Positions 17,392-26,583 of a DNA stretch of 64,000 nucleotides are shown here, piece after piece (position 1 is the stretch's first letter; each line of letters opens with the position of its first letter). The DNA is from Flavobacteriaceae bacterium (GTDB taxonomy: Bacteria > Bacteroidota > Bacteroidia > Flavobacteriales > Flavobacteriaceae). Under the pieces are notes generated by a model, which did no database searches, was not told the origin of the DNA, and worked only from the letters and a program-made list of their open reading frames with translations. A program made the translations under genes and the position numbers. The stretch lies in contig JAESRX010000008.1 of the NCBI GenBank assembly GCA_016764435.1, positions 30,954 through 94,953 of the forward strand, read 5' to 3'.

Positions 17392-19131
17392 ATGAGACTA
17401 AATAAGTATATAATTGGATCACTACTTGTGCTAAGTATAGTTTTTAATGGGTGTATTTCTAATTCTTTTGAGGAGGTAAATACCGTAAGTCAATTGCACA
17501 TAAATCGTGTGAGTCAAATGCCTAATTTACCCAAACCTTTTAAAATTATCGATTTTAATACCTTGGCAAAACAATACGATGAAAAAGTCTATGATGCTAA
17601 TCAAACAGGGGAATATTGGCCCTTGATATGGAAAGATAACTCTAAAAAGAATGTAGCACAGGAGACCTTTGGTATTTATACCGCCATGGGCGATGTACGA
17701 CAGGGAACTGAAAATTATGACGGTATTTTTCATGAGTCTTTAGCGACTATCGGATCTGTATTAGGAGCGAGTTTAGTAGGAATTGATAAGTCAAATCAAG
17801 GTGGTGAGAATTATGTTTCCATGTTGCAAAACTATTTTAATTCAGAAACCAAATGGGATATTATTATGAATAATACCTGTCCAGAAGTTGCCCAGTTAGG
17901 TGGTGGCTATGCGAGAGATTGGTGGTATGATGTATATCCGAATTTAATGTATTACGCAGTAGCTGATTTTTACCCGAGCATTCAGGGAAACGATGCTATT
18001 TTAAAATCTATTGCTGATAAATTTTATGAAGCAAACAAGGTGTTAAATGGTAATTACAGCTTTTCTTATTTTGATTATGCATCTATGGAAGCTAAAAAAA
18101 GTTGGATTTGTACCCAACAGGACGTAGCGGCTGGACATGCCATGGTTTTATATGCAGCCTATCAAAAATTTAAGGACCCTAAATATTTAGAAGGTGCTAA
18201 ATCATCCTTGGAAGCTTTACTAAATCAACAGGATAACTATTTTTACGAAATTTTAATGCCCTTTGGAGCCTATGTAGCAGCCAGATTAAATGCAGAAGAA
18301 GGTACTAATTATAATTTCTCTAAGGTCTTAGATTGGACTTTTGACGGTGATTCTTCTTGTAGAGAAGGTTGGGGAGTTATCGTCGATAACTGGAATGGTT
18401 ATGATGTTTCTGGGATTGTTGGAAGTACCACTCATAATGGAGGATTTGGATTTTTAATGAATACTTATGACACGATGTGGCCTTTGGTTCCCATGGTGAG
18501 ATATGATCAACGATATGCGAGTACTATTGGGAAATGGATGCTAAATGCAGCCAATACGTCCCGATTATTCTATCCAAACGAAATTCCAGATGAGCATCAA
18601 ACAATTCCAGAGGAAAAGAAACATACGAAAGGGGTGATTGCTTATGAGGGATTGATAAAAAAAGCACATTATCCACAATACGAACATATAAAAGCACCCG
18701 TCGCGATAGGTGATGGAATGCACTGGAATGCTAAGAATCCTAAGGTTTCTCAGTTTAGTGTGTATGGAAGTGGACACGTAGGAATTGCAGGAGCAATTAT
18801 TTCTAAAACCTCCGTAGAAAATATTTTACAATTGGATTTGTTGGCCACTGATTTTTATAAAAATAAGGCATTTCCTAGTTACTTATATTTCAATCCTAAT
18901 GCCTCGCTTAAAAAAGTAGGAATCACTATTGGAGCACAAAAAGTAGATGTATATGATACCACAAAACGTGCTTTTATTGCTAAAAATGTAAGTGGAGATT
19001 TCACCTTTGAAATTACAGCTGAAAATGCAAGTGTATTAGTTTTTGTTCCTGCAAATGCAAAAATATCGATAAAAGAAGGCAAGTTGTATGGAGATGATAC
19101 AGTGATCGATTACCGCTACGAACTAAATTAA
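17392..19131 (+). CDS. PUL lipoprotein of unknown family, candidate new carbohydrate-active enzyme
   Basis: I do not recognise this family. The protein has 579 residues and a lipobox Cys at 21 (VFNGCISNS). The first 400 or so residues are helix-rich with many aromatics: YARDWWYDVYPNLMYYAVADFY, WICTQQDVAAGHAMVLYAAYQ and NQQDNYFYEILMPFGAYVAARL, which suggests an (alpha/alpha)-barrel. Conserved-looking polar motifs (TMGD-type AMGDVRQG, HESLATIGS, DGDSSCREGWGVIVDNW, STTHNGGFGF) could line an active site. The last 80 or so residues look like a small beta-sandwich, as found at the C-termini of many glycoside hydrolases. Its place between the permease and GH13 supports a role in glycan breakdown, probably periplasmic or surface. 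Confidence 0.6.
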   Translation: MRLNKYIIGSLLVLSIVFNGCISNSFEEVNTVSQLHINRVSQMPNLPKPFKIIDFNTLAKQYDEKVYDANQTGEYWPLIWKDNSKKNVAQETFGIYTAMGDVRQGTENYDGIFHESLATIGSVLGASLVGIDKSNQGGENYVSMLQNYFNSETKWDIIMNNTCPEVAQLGGGYARDWWYDVYPNLMYYAVADFYPSIQGNDAILKSIADKFYEANKVLNGNYSFSYFDYASMEAKKSWICTQQDVAAGHAMVLYAAYQKFKDPKYLEGAKSSLEALLNQQDNYFYEILMPFGAYVAARLNAEEGTNYNFSKVLDWTFDGDSSCREGWGVIVDNWNGYDVSGIVGSTTHNGGFGFLMNTYDTMWPLVPMVRYDQRYASTIGKWMLNAANTSRLFYPNEIPDEHQTIPEEKKHTKGVIAYEGLIKKAHYPQYEHIKAPVAIGDGMHWNAKNPKVSQFSVYGSGHVGIAGAIISKTSVENILQLDLLATDFYKNKAFPSYLYFNPNASLKKVGITIGAQKVDVYDTTKRAFIAKNVSGDFTFEITAENASVLVFVPANAKISIKEGKLYGDDTVIDYRYELN

Positions 19132-19135
19132 CTAC

Positions 19136-20788
19136 ATGGTATTCTTAAAGAAACATAGCATAAATAAAAGTATCATTTTAGCAAGTATTATGAGTCTACT
19201 ATTTAATTCATGTGCACAAAAACAGCCAGAGACCTTCACGGAAAACTGGTGGAAAGAAACCGTGTTTTACGAGGTATACATGCCAAGTTTTAAAGATAGT
19301 GATGGTGATGGTTTTAGTGATTTTAAAGGACTTACTTCCAAGTTAGATTATATAGCGTCTCTAGGAGTAAAAGGACTTTGGTTGACCCCGTTTTTAGAGT
19401 CTCCAAAGGTAGATAACGGCTACGATGTAAGTAGTTATTATTCCATTGATGCTACTTATGGGGATTTAGAAGATTTTAAATTATTGATTTCCGAAGCGCA
19501 TAAACGAGATATTAAAGTAATTATGGATTTGGTGTTAAATCACACATCTACGGAGCATGAGTGGTTTAAAGAAGCGGTGAAATCAAAAGATAATCCTTAC
19601 AGAGATTATTATATATGGGAAGATGTTCCTAATAATTGGGAATCCTTATTTGGTGGAACAGCATGGGAATTAGATCCTATAACTAATCAGTATTATTACC
19701 ATCAGTTTGATGTGAAAATGGCGGATTTAAATTGGGGGAACCCAACAGTAAGAAAAGAAATTCAAAAGGTATTGCGCTTTTGGTTGGATTTAAAAGTGGA
19801 TGGTTTTCGATTGGATGTTATCAATTTTTTAACAACCGAAGGTATGACTATAGATAATCCTAAGAATGAAAAGGGAGAGCAGGAGCATCTACACGATTTA
19901 AATCAAAAAGGAGTAAAGGATGCCATGCGAATGATAAAAGCGACGGTAGACGAATATGAAAATAGATTTATTGTAGGAGAGATAGGAAGTGATAAAATTG
20001 CTGTTTTAAAACAATATCAAGGAGAAGAATTATTAGATGTTGTATTTAATTTTAATTTTGGATCTATTCCGGAATTTTCTGCCCAGCGTATTTTCGATGA
20101 GTTGCAAAGTATGGAGAAACACATGAGTAATTATCCAACCTTGTTTTTTGGAAGTCATGATATGCCTCGCTTAATGAATAGGTTGGCCACTAACGATGTA
20201 GCGAAAGCTTCTGCCTTGGCTGCTTTAATGCTTACGGCAAAAGGGGTTCCTTTTATCTATTACGGTGAGGAATTAGGAATGCAAAATATTACGGCCAATT
20301 CTTATCAAGAAATTGTAGATGTACAAGGGAAAACACATTATAAATTGTCAAAAGAGAAAGGCTTGTCAGAAGATGAATCTTTAAAAATTGCCAATAGTAA
20401 GAACAGAGATAAGTCCCGAAGTCCAATGCAATGGGATACTTCCAATTATAGTGGTTTTTCTGATAAATTACCATGGATAAAAGTACAGGAGGATTATTTA
20501 AGTGCGAATGTAGCTACACTAGAGGCTGAAAAAAAGTCGATATTAAATACCTATAAGGACATTATAGCGATGCGGAATTCAGAGCAGGTATTGCAATATG
20601 GAACCTATGATTCTTTAAGCTTGGATAAAAATGTAATTCGATTTACACGAAGTTTTAAAAAAGAAAAAATTAGCTGTTATTTTAATTTCAGTGATGTTTC
20701 TATAACGATAAAATTACGTCCAAATGAAACTATTCTGTTGGGAGCTACAGAAATGCTACCTAACTCTTTCTTAATAATTAAGAAATAA
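19136..20788 (+). CDS. GH13 alpha-glucosidase-type lipoprotein
   Basis: A 550-residue GH13 enzyme with lipobox Cys26 (LLFNSCAQ). The TIM-barrel conserved regions are visible: VIMDLVLNHTS, GFRLDVINF with nucleophile Asp227, FIVGEIGSD with acid/base Glu282, and FFGSHDMPRL with stabilising Asp342. The ADLNWGNP and SRSPMQWD motifs point to the oligo-1,6-glucosidase/alpha-glucosidase/trehalulose-type subfamilies rather than to polymer-degrading amylases. The C-terminal beta-domain is complete. The usual NHDQPR is SHDMPR here. It should act outside the cytoplasm on alpha-glucosidic oligosaccharides. It starts 4 bp after the preceding gene and is the last PUL gene before the terminator at 20822-20856. 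Confidence 0.95.
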   Translation: MVFLKKHSINKSIILASIMSLLFNSCAQKQPETFTENWWKETVFYEVYMPSFKDSDGDGFSDFKGLTSKLDYIASLGVKGLWLTPFLESPKVDNGYDVSSYYSIDATYGDLEDFKLLISEAHKRDIKVIMDLVLNHTSTEHEWFKEAVKSKDNPYRDYYIWEDVPNNWESLFGGTAWELDPITNQYYYHQFDVKMADLNWGNPTVRKEIQKVLRFWLDLKVDGFRLDVINFLTTEGMTIDNPKNEKGEQEHLHDLNQKGVKDAMRMIKATVDEYENRFIVGEIGSDKIAVLKQYQGEELLDVVFNFNFGSIPEFSAQRIFDELQSMEKHMSNYPTLFFGSHDMPRLMNRLATNDVAKASALAALMLTAKGVPFIYYGEELGMQNITANSYQEIVDVQGKTHYKLSKEKGLSEDESLKIANSKNRDKSRSPMQWDTSNYSGFSDKLPWIKVQEDYLSANVATLEAEKKSILNTYKDIIAMRNSEQVLQYGTYDSLSLDKNVIRFTRSFKKEKISCYFNFSDVSITIKLRPNETILLGATEMLPNSFLIIKK

Positions 20789-20821
20789 TGATTGAATAAT
20801 AATGAGTGTTTGTAATTGTTG

Positions 20822-20856
20822 AAGAGCAACAAGACCTTCATGGTTTTGTTGCTCTT
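20822..20856 (+). terminator. Terminator ending the PUL operon
   Basis: The arm AAGAGCAACAAGACC (20822-20836) pairs with 20842-20856 (one G-T wobble) across a 5-base loop, and the sequence runs on into TTTATTTT. It lies 34 bp after the GH13 stop codon. Confidence 0.88.
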
Positions 20857-21049
20857 TTTATTTTAAAATTGACGTGTAAAAATGTTTATATCAACAATAA
20901 CTCCAATAAATTTGCGGTACTTAACCACGTTAAAAACATCCTTTCATCATTCTTGAACATATAACAATCATTAGTGTTCTCGTTAAGTTATTTACTTAGA
21001 AAAATAACTAGCAAAATAATCTGGACACAATTATTTTGAAGGGCTATTT

Positions 21050-23182
21050 CTATTGCTTGATGGGGACATAGGTCTTTTTTAATTTTAATTCCCCTAAGAC
21101 CATTAGTGCTTCCGAGATGTACACATCTTTTTGAAGGTTTTTATGCCAAATTTCTCGTTTTTTTAGTAAGAGACTATCTTGTTCTACCAAGGCTATTTCG
21201 TATAAAGGAGATTCGTAAGAGAAATCACTTTTATAGTCTATTAGCTTTTTATATTTAGCAGATCGATCTTCAATAAATTGGATGTCTTTTTTATAGGCTT
21301 CGTAGTTCAGGTATATGGTAGTGTCTTCTTGTGCTTCTTTAAGCCATTGCGCATTTTTATCAATTAATTGGAACTGTTCATTCTCCCCGATACGTTGGAT
21401 ACTTGAAGTAATGACTTCGTTATAATTCAAGTAATTTTCCCATAGGTCATATGATACGGGAGGTATTTTGTCAAAACTCAAAGGATTGTCTAAATCTTTT
21501 TCACCGATAGTCATATAGCTGTAGCGAGTTGGAACAATCACATCGGCGGTAACGCCTTCAAGCTGGGTAGAACCACCATTAATTCTATAAAATTTTTGGA
21601 TGGTCATTTTTAAAGCTCCTAAATCTACATCTAGATTGTGAAATTTATTCAAGTCATAGACACTTTGAACTGTTCCTTTTCCATAAGTGTGTTTGGGGCC
21701 TATAATGATGGCTCTTTTGTAATCTTGCATAGCGGCAGCAAAAATTTCTGAAGCGGATGCGGAAAGTTCATTTACCATTAAGACTAAAGGTCCATCCCAT
21801 TGGATCCGTTTATCGGTGTCTTTTCTAATAGTGGCGTCTTTTCCTCTAAATTTCACTTGAACCATCGGTCCTTTTTCTATAAACAGACCACTGATTTCTA
21901 TGGCTGTTTTTAGTGATCCTCCTCCGTTATTTCGTAAATCGATGACCAATCCTTCCACATGTTGCTCTTTTAAGCGTTCTATTTCCTGAATCATGTCTGA
22001 CGTAGAATTCCGAGCATTTCTTTTAGAAAAATCAATATAAAATTTAGGAAGATTTATCAATCCGTAGGTATGTCCATCTTTTTTAATCACAGATGATTTT
22101 ACAAAAGTTTCTTCTATTTCAATGATATCTCTAACAATAGAAATTACTTTAATAGATCCATCTATTTTTTTCAAGGTTAATCTTACAGTAGTTCCTTTTT
22201 TTCCTTTGATATATTCAATGGCTTTATCCAATCGCATTCCTACAATATCCACGGCTTCTTCATCACCTTGAGCCACTTTAATAATTAAATCACCCACTTC
22301 TAATTCGCCACCTTTCCATGCGGGGCCTCCGGAAATTAATGCGGCCACTTTCGTGTAATCTTTGGTGCGTTGTAAACGGGCTCCAATTCCTTCGAGTTTA
22401 CCAGACATGCTTTGATCGAAACGTTTTTTGTATTTGGGGTCAAAGTAAGCGGTATGAGGATCAAATTCCTCAGTGATGGCATTTACATAGGTGCTAAACC
22501 AGTCTGCTTGTTCCAATTCGTTCATGCGATCATAAAAATCACCCATAAATTCCTCGGTACTTTCTCTGGCTTCTATTTCTAATGTTTTGAATGATTTGGC
22601 TTCGTAAGTGGAGTCCTTTTCTTTTTTATCATTTTCAATAGTTAATTTGTCATGTAAGCGGTTTATGGTACTGTGTTTTAATTGTTTTTTCCAGCGTAAA
22701 ATGATTTTTGATTTTGACTTGGCGTAGGGTATGTTTTCATAGTCTACACTTAAGGTTTCTTTTTTCTTAAAGTTAAAGGGCTGTTCTAGAATTTCTTTAT
22801 ACGTGTTTTCAGCCTCTTTTAGTCGGAGGTTAAAACGGTCATGTACCAAATAGAAAAATGATAAATCGTCATTTTTTATCTGGTCATCTATTAGGTGTTT
22901 AAAAACAACAAACTCTTTGATGTCTGATTTTAAAAAATACCTTTTGGTAGGGTCCATTTGTTCTACAAATCGGGTGTAAACACCTTCAGAGAATACGTCA
23001 TCAATATCATGTGGTTCATAATGACCTTGAGTTAGAGCCATCCGTAAGAGGCTAATTAAAGCCTTGTCGTTTTTAGGGTCGTTACTAGAACGCATGTTAA
23101 TTCCAAAAAAGAGACAAGCGATAAGGGTAAAGGATATGAGTGTTTTTTTATTATTTTTCATAAAATCAATTATTTTTTTCAT
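21050..23182 (-). CDS. prc: Carboxy-terminal (tail-specific) processing protease, Prc type
   Basis: This is a large S41-family protease of about 710 residues. An N-terminal helical region (TSP-type, to about residue 240) precedes a PDZ domain (GIGARLQRTKDY through VDIVGMRLDKA). The peptidase core follows, with IDLRNNGGGSLKTAIEISG and the catalytic Ser in NELSASASEIFAAA, Lys in YGKGTVQ. A Prc-type C-terminal domain ends the protein. It degrades or trims proteins in the periplasm from their C-termini. The hydrophobic leader KKTLISFTLIACLFFG supports a start at 23182 or 23161; the longer ORF beginning at 23206 is less likely. It is monocistronic and divergent from surE. Confidence 0.93.
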   Translation of the reverse strand: MKKIIDFMKNNKKTLISFTLIACLFFGINMRSSNDPKNDKALISLLRMALTQGHYEPHDIDDVFSEGVYTRFVEQMDPTKRYFLKSDIKEFVVFKHLIDDQIKNDDLSFFYLVHDRFNLRLKEAENTYKEILEQPFNFKKKETLSVDYENIPYAKSKSKIILRWKKQLKHSTINRLHDKLTIENDKKEKDSTYEAKSFKTLEIEARESTEEFMGDFYDRMNELEQADWFSTYVNAITEEFDPHTAYFDPKYKKRFDQSMSGKLEGIGARLQRTKDYTKVAALISGGPAWKGGELEVGDLIIKVAQGDEEAVDIVGMRLDKAIEYIKGKKGTTVRLTLKKIDGSIKVISIVRDIIEIEETFVKSSVIKKDGHTYGLINLPKFYIDFSKRNARNSTSDMIQEIERLKEQHVEGLVIDLRNNGGGSLKTAIEISGLFIEKGPMVQVKFRGKDATIRKDTDKRIQWDGPLVLMVNELSASASEIFAAAMQDYKRAIIIGPKHTYGKGTVQSVYDLNKFHNLDVDLGALKMTIQKFYRINGGSTQLEGVTADVIVPTRYSYMTIGEKDLDNPLSFDKIPPVSYDLWENYLNYNEVITSSIQRIGENEQFQLIDKNAQWLKEAQEDTTIYLNYEAYKKDIQFIEDRSAKYKKLIDYKSDFSYESPLYEIALVEQDSLLLKKREIWHKNLQKDVYISEALMVLGELKLKKTYVPIKQ

Positions 23183-23340
23183 TCGACATGGTCTATTTAA
23201 CAGCACTAAAATAATGCCATTTTTTAAATAATGCCTGTTTTTTAATATTTTTTAACATCTTGGTAGGCTAGTATTATTTATTTTATCATTATTTTGAGAA
23301 AATCTTGCTATATATATAAGTGTTCCGGTGTAAAATAGAG

Positions 23341-23348
23341 TAGTTTTG
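23341..23348 (+). promoter_or_regulatory. Candidate -7 box of the surE-lpxB operon
   Basis: TAGTTTTG matches TAnnTTTG exactly and ends 15 bases before the ATG at 23364. That excludes the upstream TTG at 23346 as the start codon. Confidence 0.55.
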
Positions 23349-23363
23349 TTGGAAAGAAATAGA

Positions 23364-24128
23364 ATGAAAGAAAGACCTTTAATTTTGGTAACTAATGATG
23401 ATGGAATCACAGCTCCAGGCATTAGAACATTGATCTCTGTAATGAAAGAATTGGGGGATGTAGTGGTGGTAGCACCGGACCGTCCACAAAGTGGGATGGG
23501 ACATGCGGTGACCTTAGATGCTCCATTGTACTGTGATAAAGTATCTCTTGATCAGGATGTAAAAGCGGCGTATCAGTTTTCGGGAACTCCTGCTGATTGT
23601 GTTAAGTTTGCTGTGAGTACATTATTGGATAGGAAGCCAGATTTATGTGTTTCTGGAATTAATCACGGGTCTAATTCGTCCATTAATGTAATTTATTCAG
23701 GGACGATGAGTGCGGCTATTGAGGCGGGAATTGAAGGAATTCCATCTATTGGATTTTCTTTATTGGATTATTCGTGGGAGGCTAATTTTGAACCTCTTAA
23801 GGATGATATTAAAAAAATTACACAAAAGGTATTAGAACAAGGCCTTCCTAAAGATATTATTTTAAATGTTAATTTCCCTAAACTAGAGACGTTTAAAGGC
23901 GTGAAAATATGCCGCCAAGCAAGGGCTAATTGGGAAGAGAAATTTGATGAACGCACCACACCACATGGAAAAAAATACTATTGGTTACAAGGGGAGTTTG
24001 TAAATCATGATTTGGAAACAGACACCGATGAATGGGCGTTAAAGAATGGTTATATTTCTATGGTTCCGGTTCAGTTTGATTTAACAGCATACAAGGCAAT
24101 GACCGCATTAGAAGATTTGAATTTTTAA
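23364..24128 (+). CDS. surE: 5'/3'-nucleotidase SurE
   Basis: The 254-residue protein has the SurE metal site NDDG (residues 11-14), the phosphate-binding PQSGMGHA loop (Ser43) and SGINHGSNSS with metal ligand Asn100. It is a cytoplasmic nucleoside-monophosphate phosphatase associated with stationary-phase survival. The ATG at 23364 is preferred over the in-frame TTG at 23346 because a promoter box overlaps the TTG and because family members begin just before the ILVTNDDG strand. It is the first gene of an operon with a small membrane protein and lpxB (gaps of 6 and 0 bp). Confidence 0.95.
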   Translation: MKERPLILVTNDDGITAPGIRTLISVMKELGDVVVVAPDRPQSGMGHAVTLDAPLYCDKVSLDQDVKAAYQFSGTPADCVKFAVSTLLDRKPDLCVSGINHGSNSSINVIYSGTMSAAIEAGIEGIPSIGFSLLDYSWEANFEPLKDDIKKITQKVLEQGLPKDIILNVNFPKLETFKGVKICRQARANWEEKFDERTTPHGKKYYWLQGEFVNHDLETDTDEWALKNGYISMVPVQFDLTAYKAMTALEDLNF

Positions 24129-24134
24129 TTTACA

Positions 24135-24416
24135 ATGATGATAAAAGAGATAGGAATTGGTTTTTTTACAGGCATTATAGCAACTGTTTTTGGGACTATG
24201 TTAGCAACATCATTTCTTTCTGACTTGCCTATTATGGAAGCGTTGGAGAGCATGTATACTAACGAATTACTAGCAAAAGTAATGACTATAGGAGCCATTG
24301 CTAATTTTATTGCATTTTTTGGTTTTTTAAAACAAAAACGAGAATACAGAGCACGCGGCGTATTGTTGGCTACGATTTGTTTATCGGTAGTGATGGTAAT
24401 TATAAATATTTTATAA
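24135..24416 (+). CDS. Small membrane protein of unknown function between surE and lpxB
   Basis: The 93-residue protein has three hydrophobic segments (about 7-28, 47-65 and 75-92), with a basic loop KQKREYRARG before the last. I know no function for it. It is sandwiched in the operon: 6 bp after surE, and its stop codon directly abuts the lpxB ATG. That argues that it is a real, translated gene, perhaps linked to envelope biogenesis. Confidence 0.75.
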   Translation: MMIKEIGIGFFTGIIATVFGTMLATSFLSDLPIMEALESMYTNELLAKVMTIGAIANFIAFFGFLKQKREYRARGVLLATICLSVVMVIINIL

Positions 24417-25532
24417 ATGAAGTATTACATTATAGCAGGGGAAGCATCAGGAGATTTACATGGAGCAAACCTGATAAAAGCATTGAAGTTAAAAGATACG
24501 CAAGCCGATATTAAGTGTTGGGGAGGTGATTTAATGGAAGCCGCTGGAGCTACCTTAGTAAAACATTATAAGGAATTGGCTTTTATGGGATTTGCGGAGG
24601 TGCTTATGAACCTTAGAACCATTGCACGGAATTTAAAATTTTGTAAAACAGATATTTTAGAGTTCAATCCAGATGTGATTATTTTTATTGACTATCCTGG
24701 TTTTAACATGCGAATAGCGGAGTTTGTAAAAAAACAAGGCTACAAAACACAGTATTATATTTCACCTCAAATATGGGCATGGAAAGAAGGGCGTATTAAA
24801 AACATCAAACGTGATGTAGATGAAATGTATGTGATTCTTCCTTTTGAGAAGAGCTTTTATGAAAATAAACACCAGTTTCCTGTGCATTTTGTGGGACATC
24901 CTTTAATAGATGCCATTGCGGACAGAACTCAAGTGAGGTTAGATGAATTTCAAAAAGAACATGGTTTAAACGATAAACCAATTATCGCCCTATTACCAGG
25001 GAGTCGTAAGCAAGAAATCACAAAAATGCTATCTGTAATGCTAAAGATGGCAGATAAATTTTCGGATTACCAGTTTGTAATTGCTGGAGCTCCAAGTCAA
25101 GCGTATGACTTTTATGCCCCTTTTATCAATCAAGATAACGTGTCTTTTATCAGTAATAAAACCTACGATTTACTGTCTGTTTCTTATGCAGCTATTGTCA
25201 CTTCAGGAACGGCAACTTTAGAAGCTGCGTTGTTTAAATTACCAGAGATTGTTTGTTATAAAACGAGTTGGTTATCCTATCAAATAGGAAAACGATTGAT
25301 TAAATTAAAATTTATTTCCTTGGTAAATCTTATAATGGATAGAGAGGTAGTTACTGAACTTATTCAAGATGATTTTAATGAAAATAGATTAGAGATAGAG
25401 TTGAATCGTATTTTAAACGATGGGACTAGGTCTCAAATGTTTGAAGATTATTACGATTTAGAACAAAAATTAGGTGGCACGGGCGCTTCACAAAAAGTAG
25501 CCACTTTAATCATTGATAGCTCTAGGAAATAA
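24417..25532 (+). CDS. lpxB: Lipid-A-disaccharide synthase
   Basis: This 371-residue GT19 enzyme joins UDP-2,3-diacylglucosamine and lipid X to make the lipid A disaccharide at the inner membrane. Visible family features are the N-terminal AGEASGDLHGANLIKAL, the DYPGFNMRIAEF loop, YYISPQIWAWKEGRI, and the C-terminal nucleotide-binding part LLPGSRKQEI ... TSGTATLEAALF. Length is normal. It is the last gene of the surE operon and converges with the hydroxylase gene 19 bp downstream. Confidence 0.97.
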   Translation: MKYYIIAGEASGDLHGANLIKALKLKDTQADIKCWGGDLMEAAGATLVKHYKELAFMGFAEVLMNLRTIARNLKFCKTDILEFNPDVIIFIDYPGFNMRIAEFVKKQGYKTQYYISPQIWAWKEGRIKNIKRDVDEMYVILPFEKSFYENKHQFPVHFVGHPLIDAIADRTQVRLDEFQKEHGLNDKPIIALLPGSRKQEITKMLSVMLKMADKFSDYQFVIAGAPSQAYDFYAPFINQDNVSFISNKTYDLLSVSYAAIVTSGTATLEAALFKLPEIVCYKTSWLSYQIGKRLIKLKFISLVNLIMDREVVTELIQDDFNENRLEIELNRILNDGTRSQMFEDYYDLEQKLGGTGASQKVATLIIDSSRK

Positions 25533-25551
25533 ACACCCTAATAGCCTGTTT

Positions 25552-26487
25552 TTACACAGGCTCTTTTGAGGCTTTTAATCGTATTTCTTTTCGCATTTCC
25601 TTTACCGTTGTGGTACTTCCATCATGGCTCCAGCCAGGAGGACCAAACACGTACATAAATTTGTGAAACCAGTTTGTCGTTTTCTTCGTGTCATTCCAAA
25701 TATCTTTATATTCATGGGTTAAAATCACCCATGGATTGTAGGAATTAGGAGGATGTGAGACCCCGTATTCTATGGCGATATTTTCGTCCAATTCTTTCCA
25801 AGTTCCGAAAACTCTATCAAAAATATTTAAAAAACCACCATGGTTTTTATCCATGTACTCTAGGTTTCTTGCATGGTGTACTTGGTGCATCGTATGGGTG
25901 TTAAATATCTTTTCTATAAAGCCTAATTTTGGGACATAAGTAGAGTGTAACTGAAATTGCCACAAGGCTTCAATTCCTAGACATACCACGACCATTTCTG
26001 GCGGAAATCCAATGGCAGGAAGCCACATGTAGAACAAGGGTTTGTATAAAATGGTAAACCATCCATTGCGCACTGCTGTTCCTAAATTATAATTGTCAGA
26101 AGAATGGTGTACAATGTGTGCGGCCCATAAAAAGCGAATCATATGATTTTGTCTGTGGAACCAGTAATAGGTGAAATCATCTAAAAACTGACATAAAAAC
26201 CAAATGGGCCATGAATAACCAAAAGAGGTCCATCCCATTATATTGGTGTGAACACCATTGATCTCAGGATTGAAAACATCATATAAGTAATTAAAGATGA
26301 CAATGGCAGATATGGTTTTAATTAAGGGAGCAATAATTGCCGAACCAACCCCCATAAATAAACTCGAGCCCAAATCTTTCCATTTATAGAGTTCTTTTTT
26401 TTGATGTGTTTTACTATAGGTTAATTCTAATAATATGAGTGCCAAGAAGCATGGCGCTCCATATACTAATGGATTTGTGAGGTTCAA
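25552..26487 (-). CDS. Fatty acid hydroxylase / sterol desaturase superfamily membrane protein
   Basis: The 311-residue integral membrane protein has the diiron histidine clusters of the family: WFHRQNH, AHIVHHSSDNYN and HTMHQVHHARN, separated by hydrophobic helices. The superfamily hydroxylates or desaturates lipids with O2. The substrate here is unknown; acyl chains, carotenoids or ornithine lipids are possibilities. It starts 96 bp from the divergent comEC gene. Confidence 0.9.
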   Translation of the reverse strand: MNLTNPLVYGAPCFLALILLELTYSKTHQKKELYKWKDLGSSLFMGVGSAIIAPLIKTISAIVIFNYLYDVFNPEINGVHTNIMGWTSFGYSWPIWFLCQFLDDFTYYWFHRQNHMIRFLWAAHIVHHSSDNYNLGTAVRNGWFTILYKPLFYMWLPAIGFPPEMVVVCLGIEALWQFQLHSTYVPKLGFIEKIFNTHTMHQVHHARNLEYMDKNHGGFLNIFDRVFGTWKELDENIAIEYGVSHPPNSYNPWVILTHEYKDIWNDTKKTTNWFHKFMYVFGPPGWSHDGSTTTVKEMRKEIRLKASKEPV

Positions 26488-26583
26488 GATGTTGTTAGTT
26501 ATTGGTTTAAGAGGGGAAGATAGTTTTTTTTATTAACTTGTCGTAGGTCGGGGTTTGCTATTTAAAATGTAACTTATCCTGCT

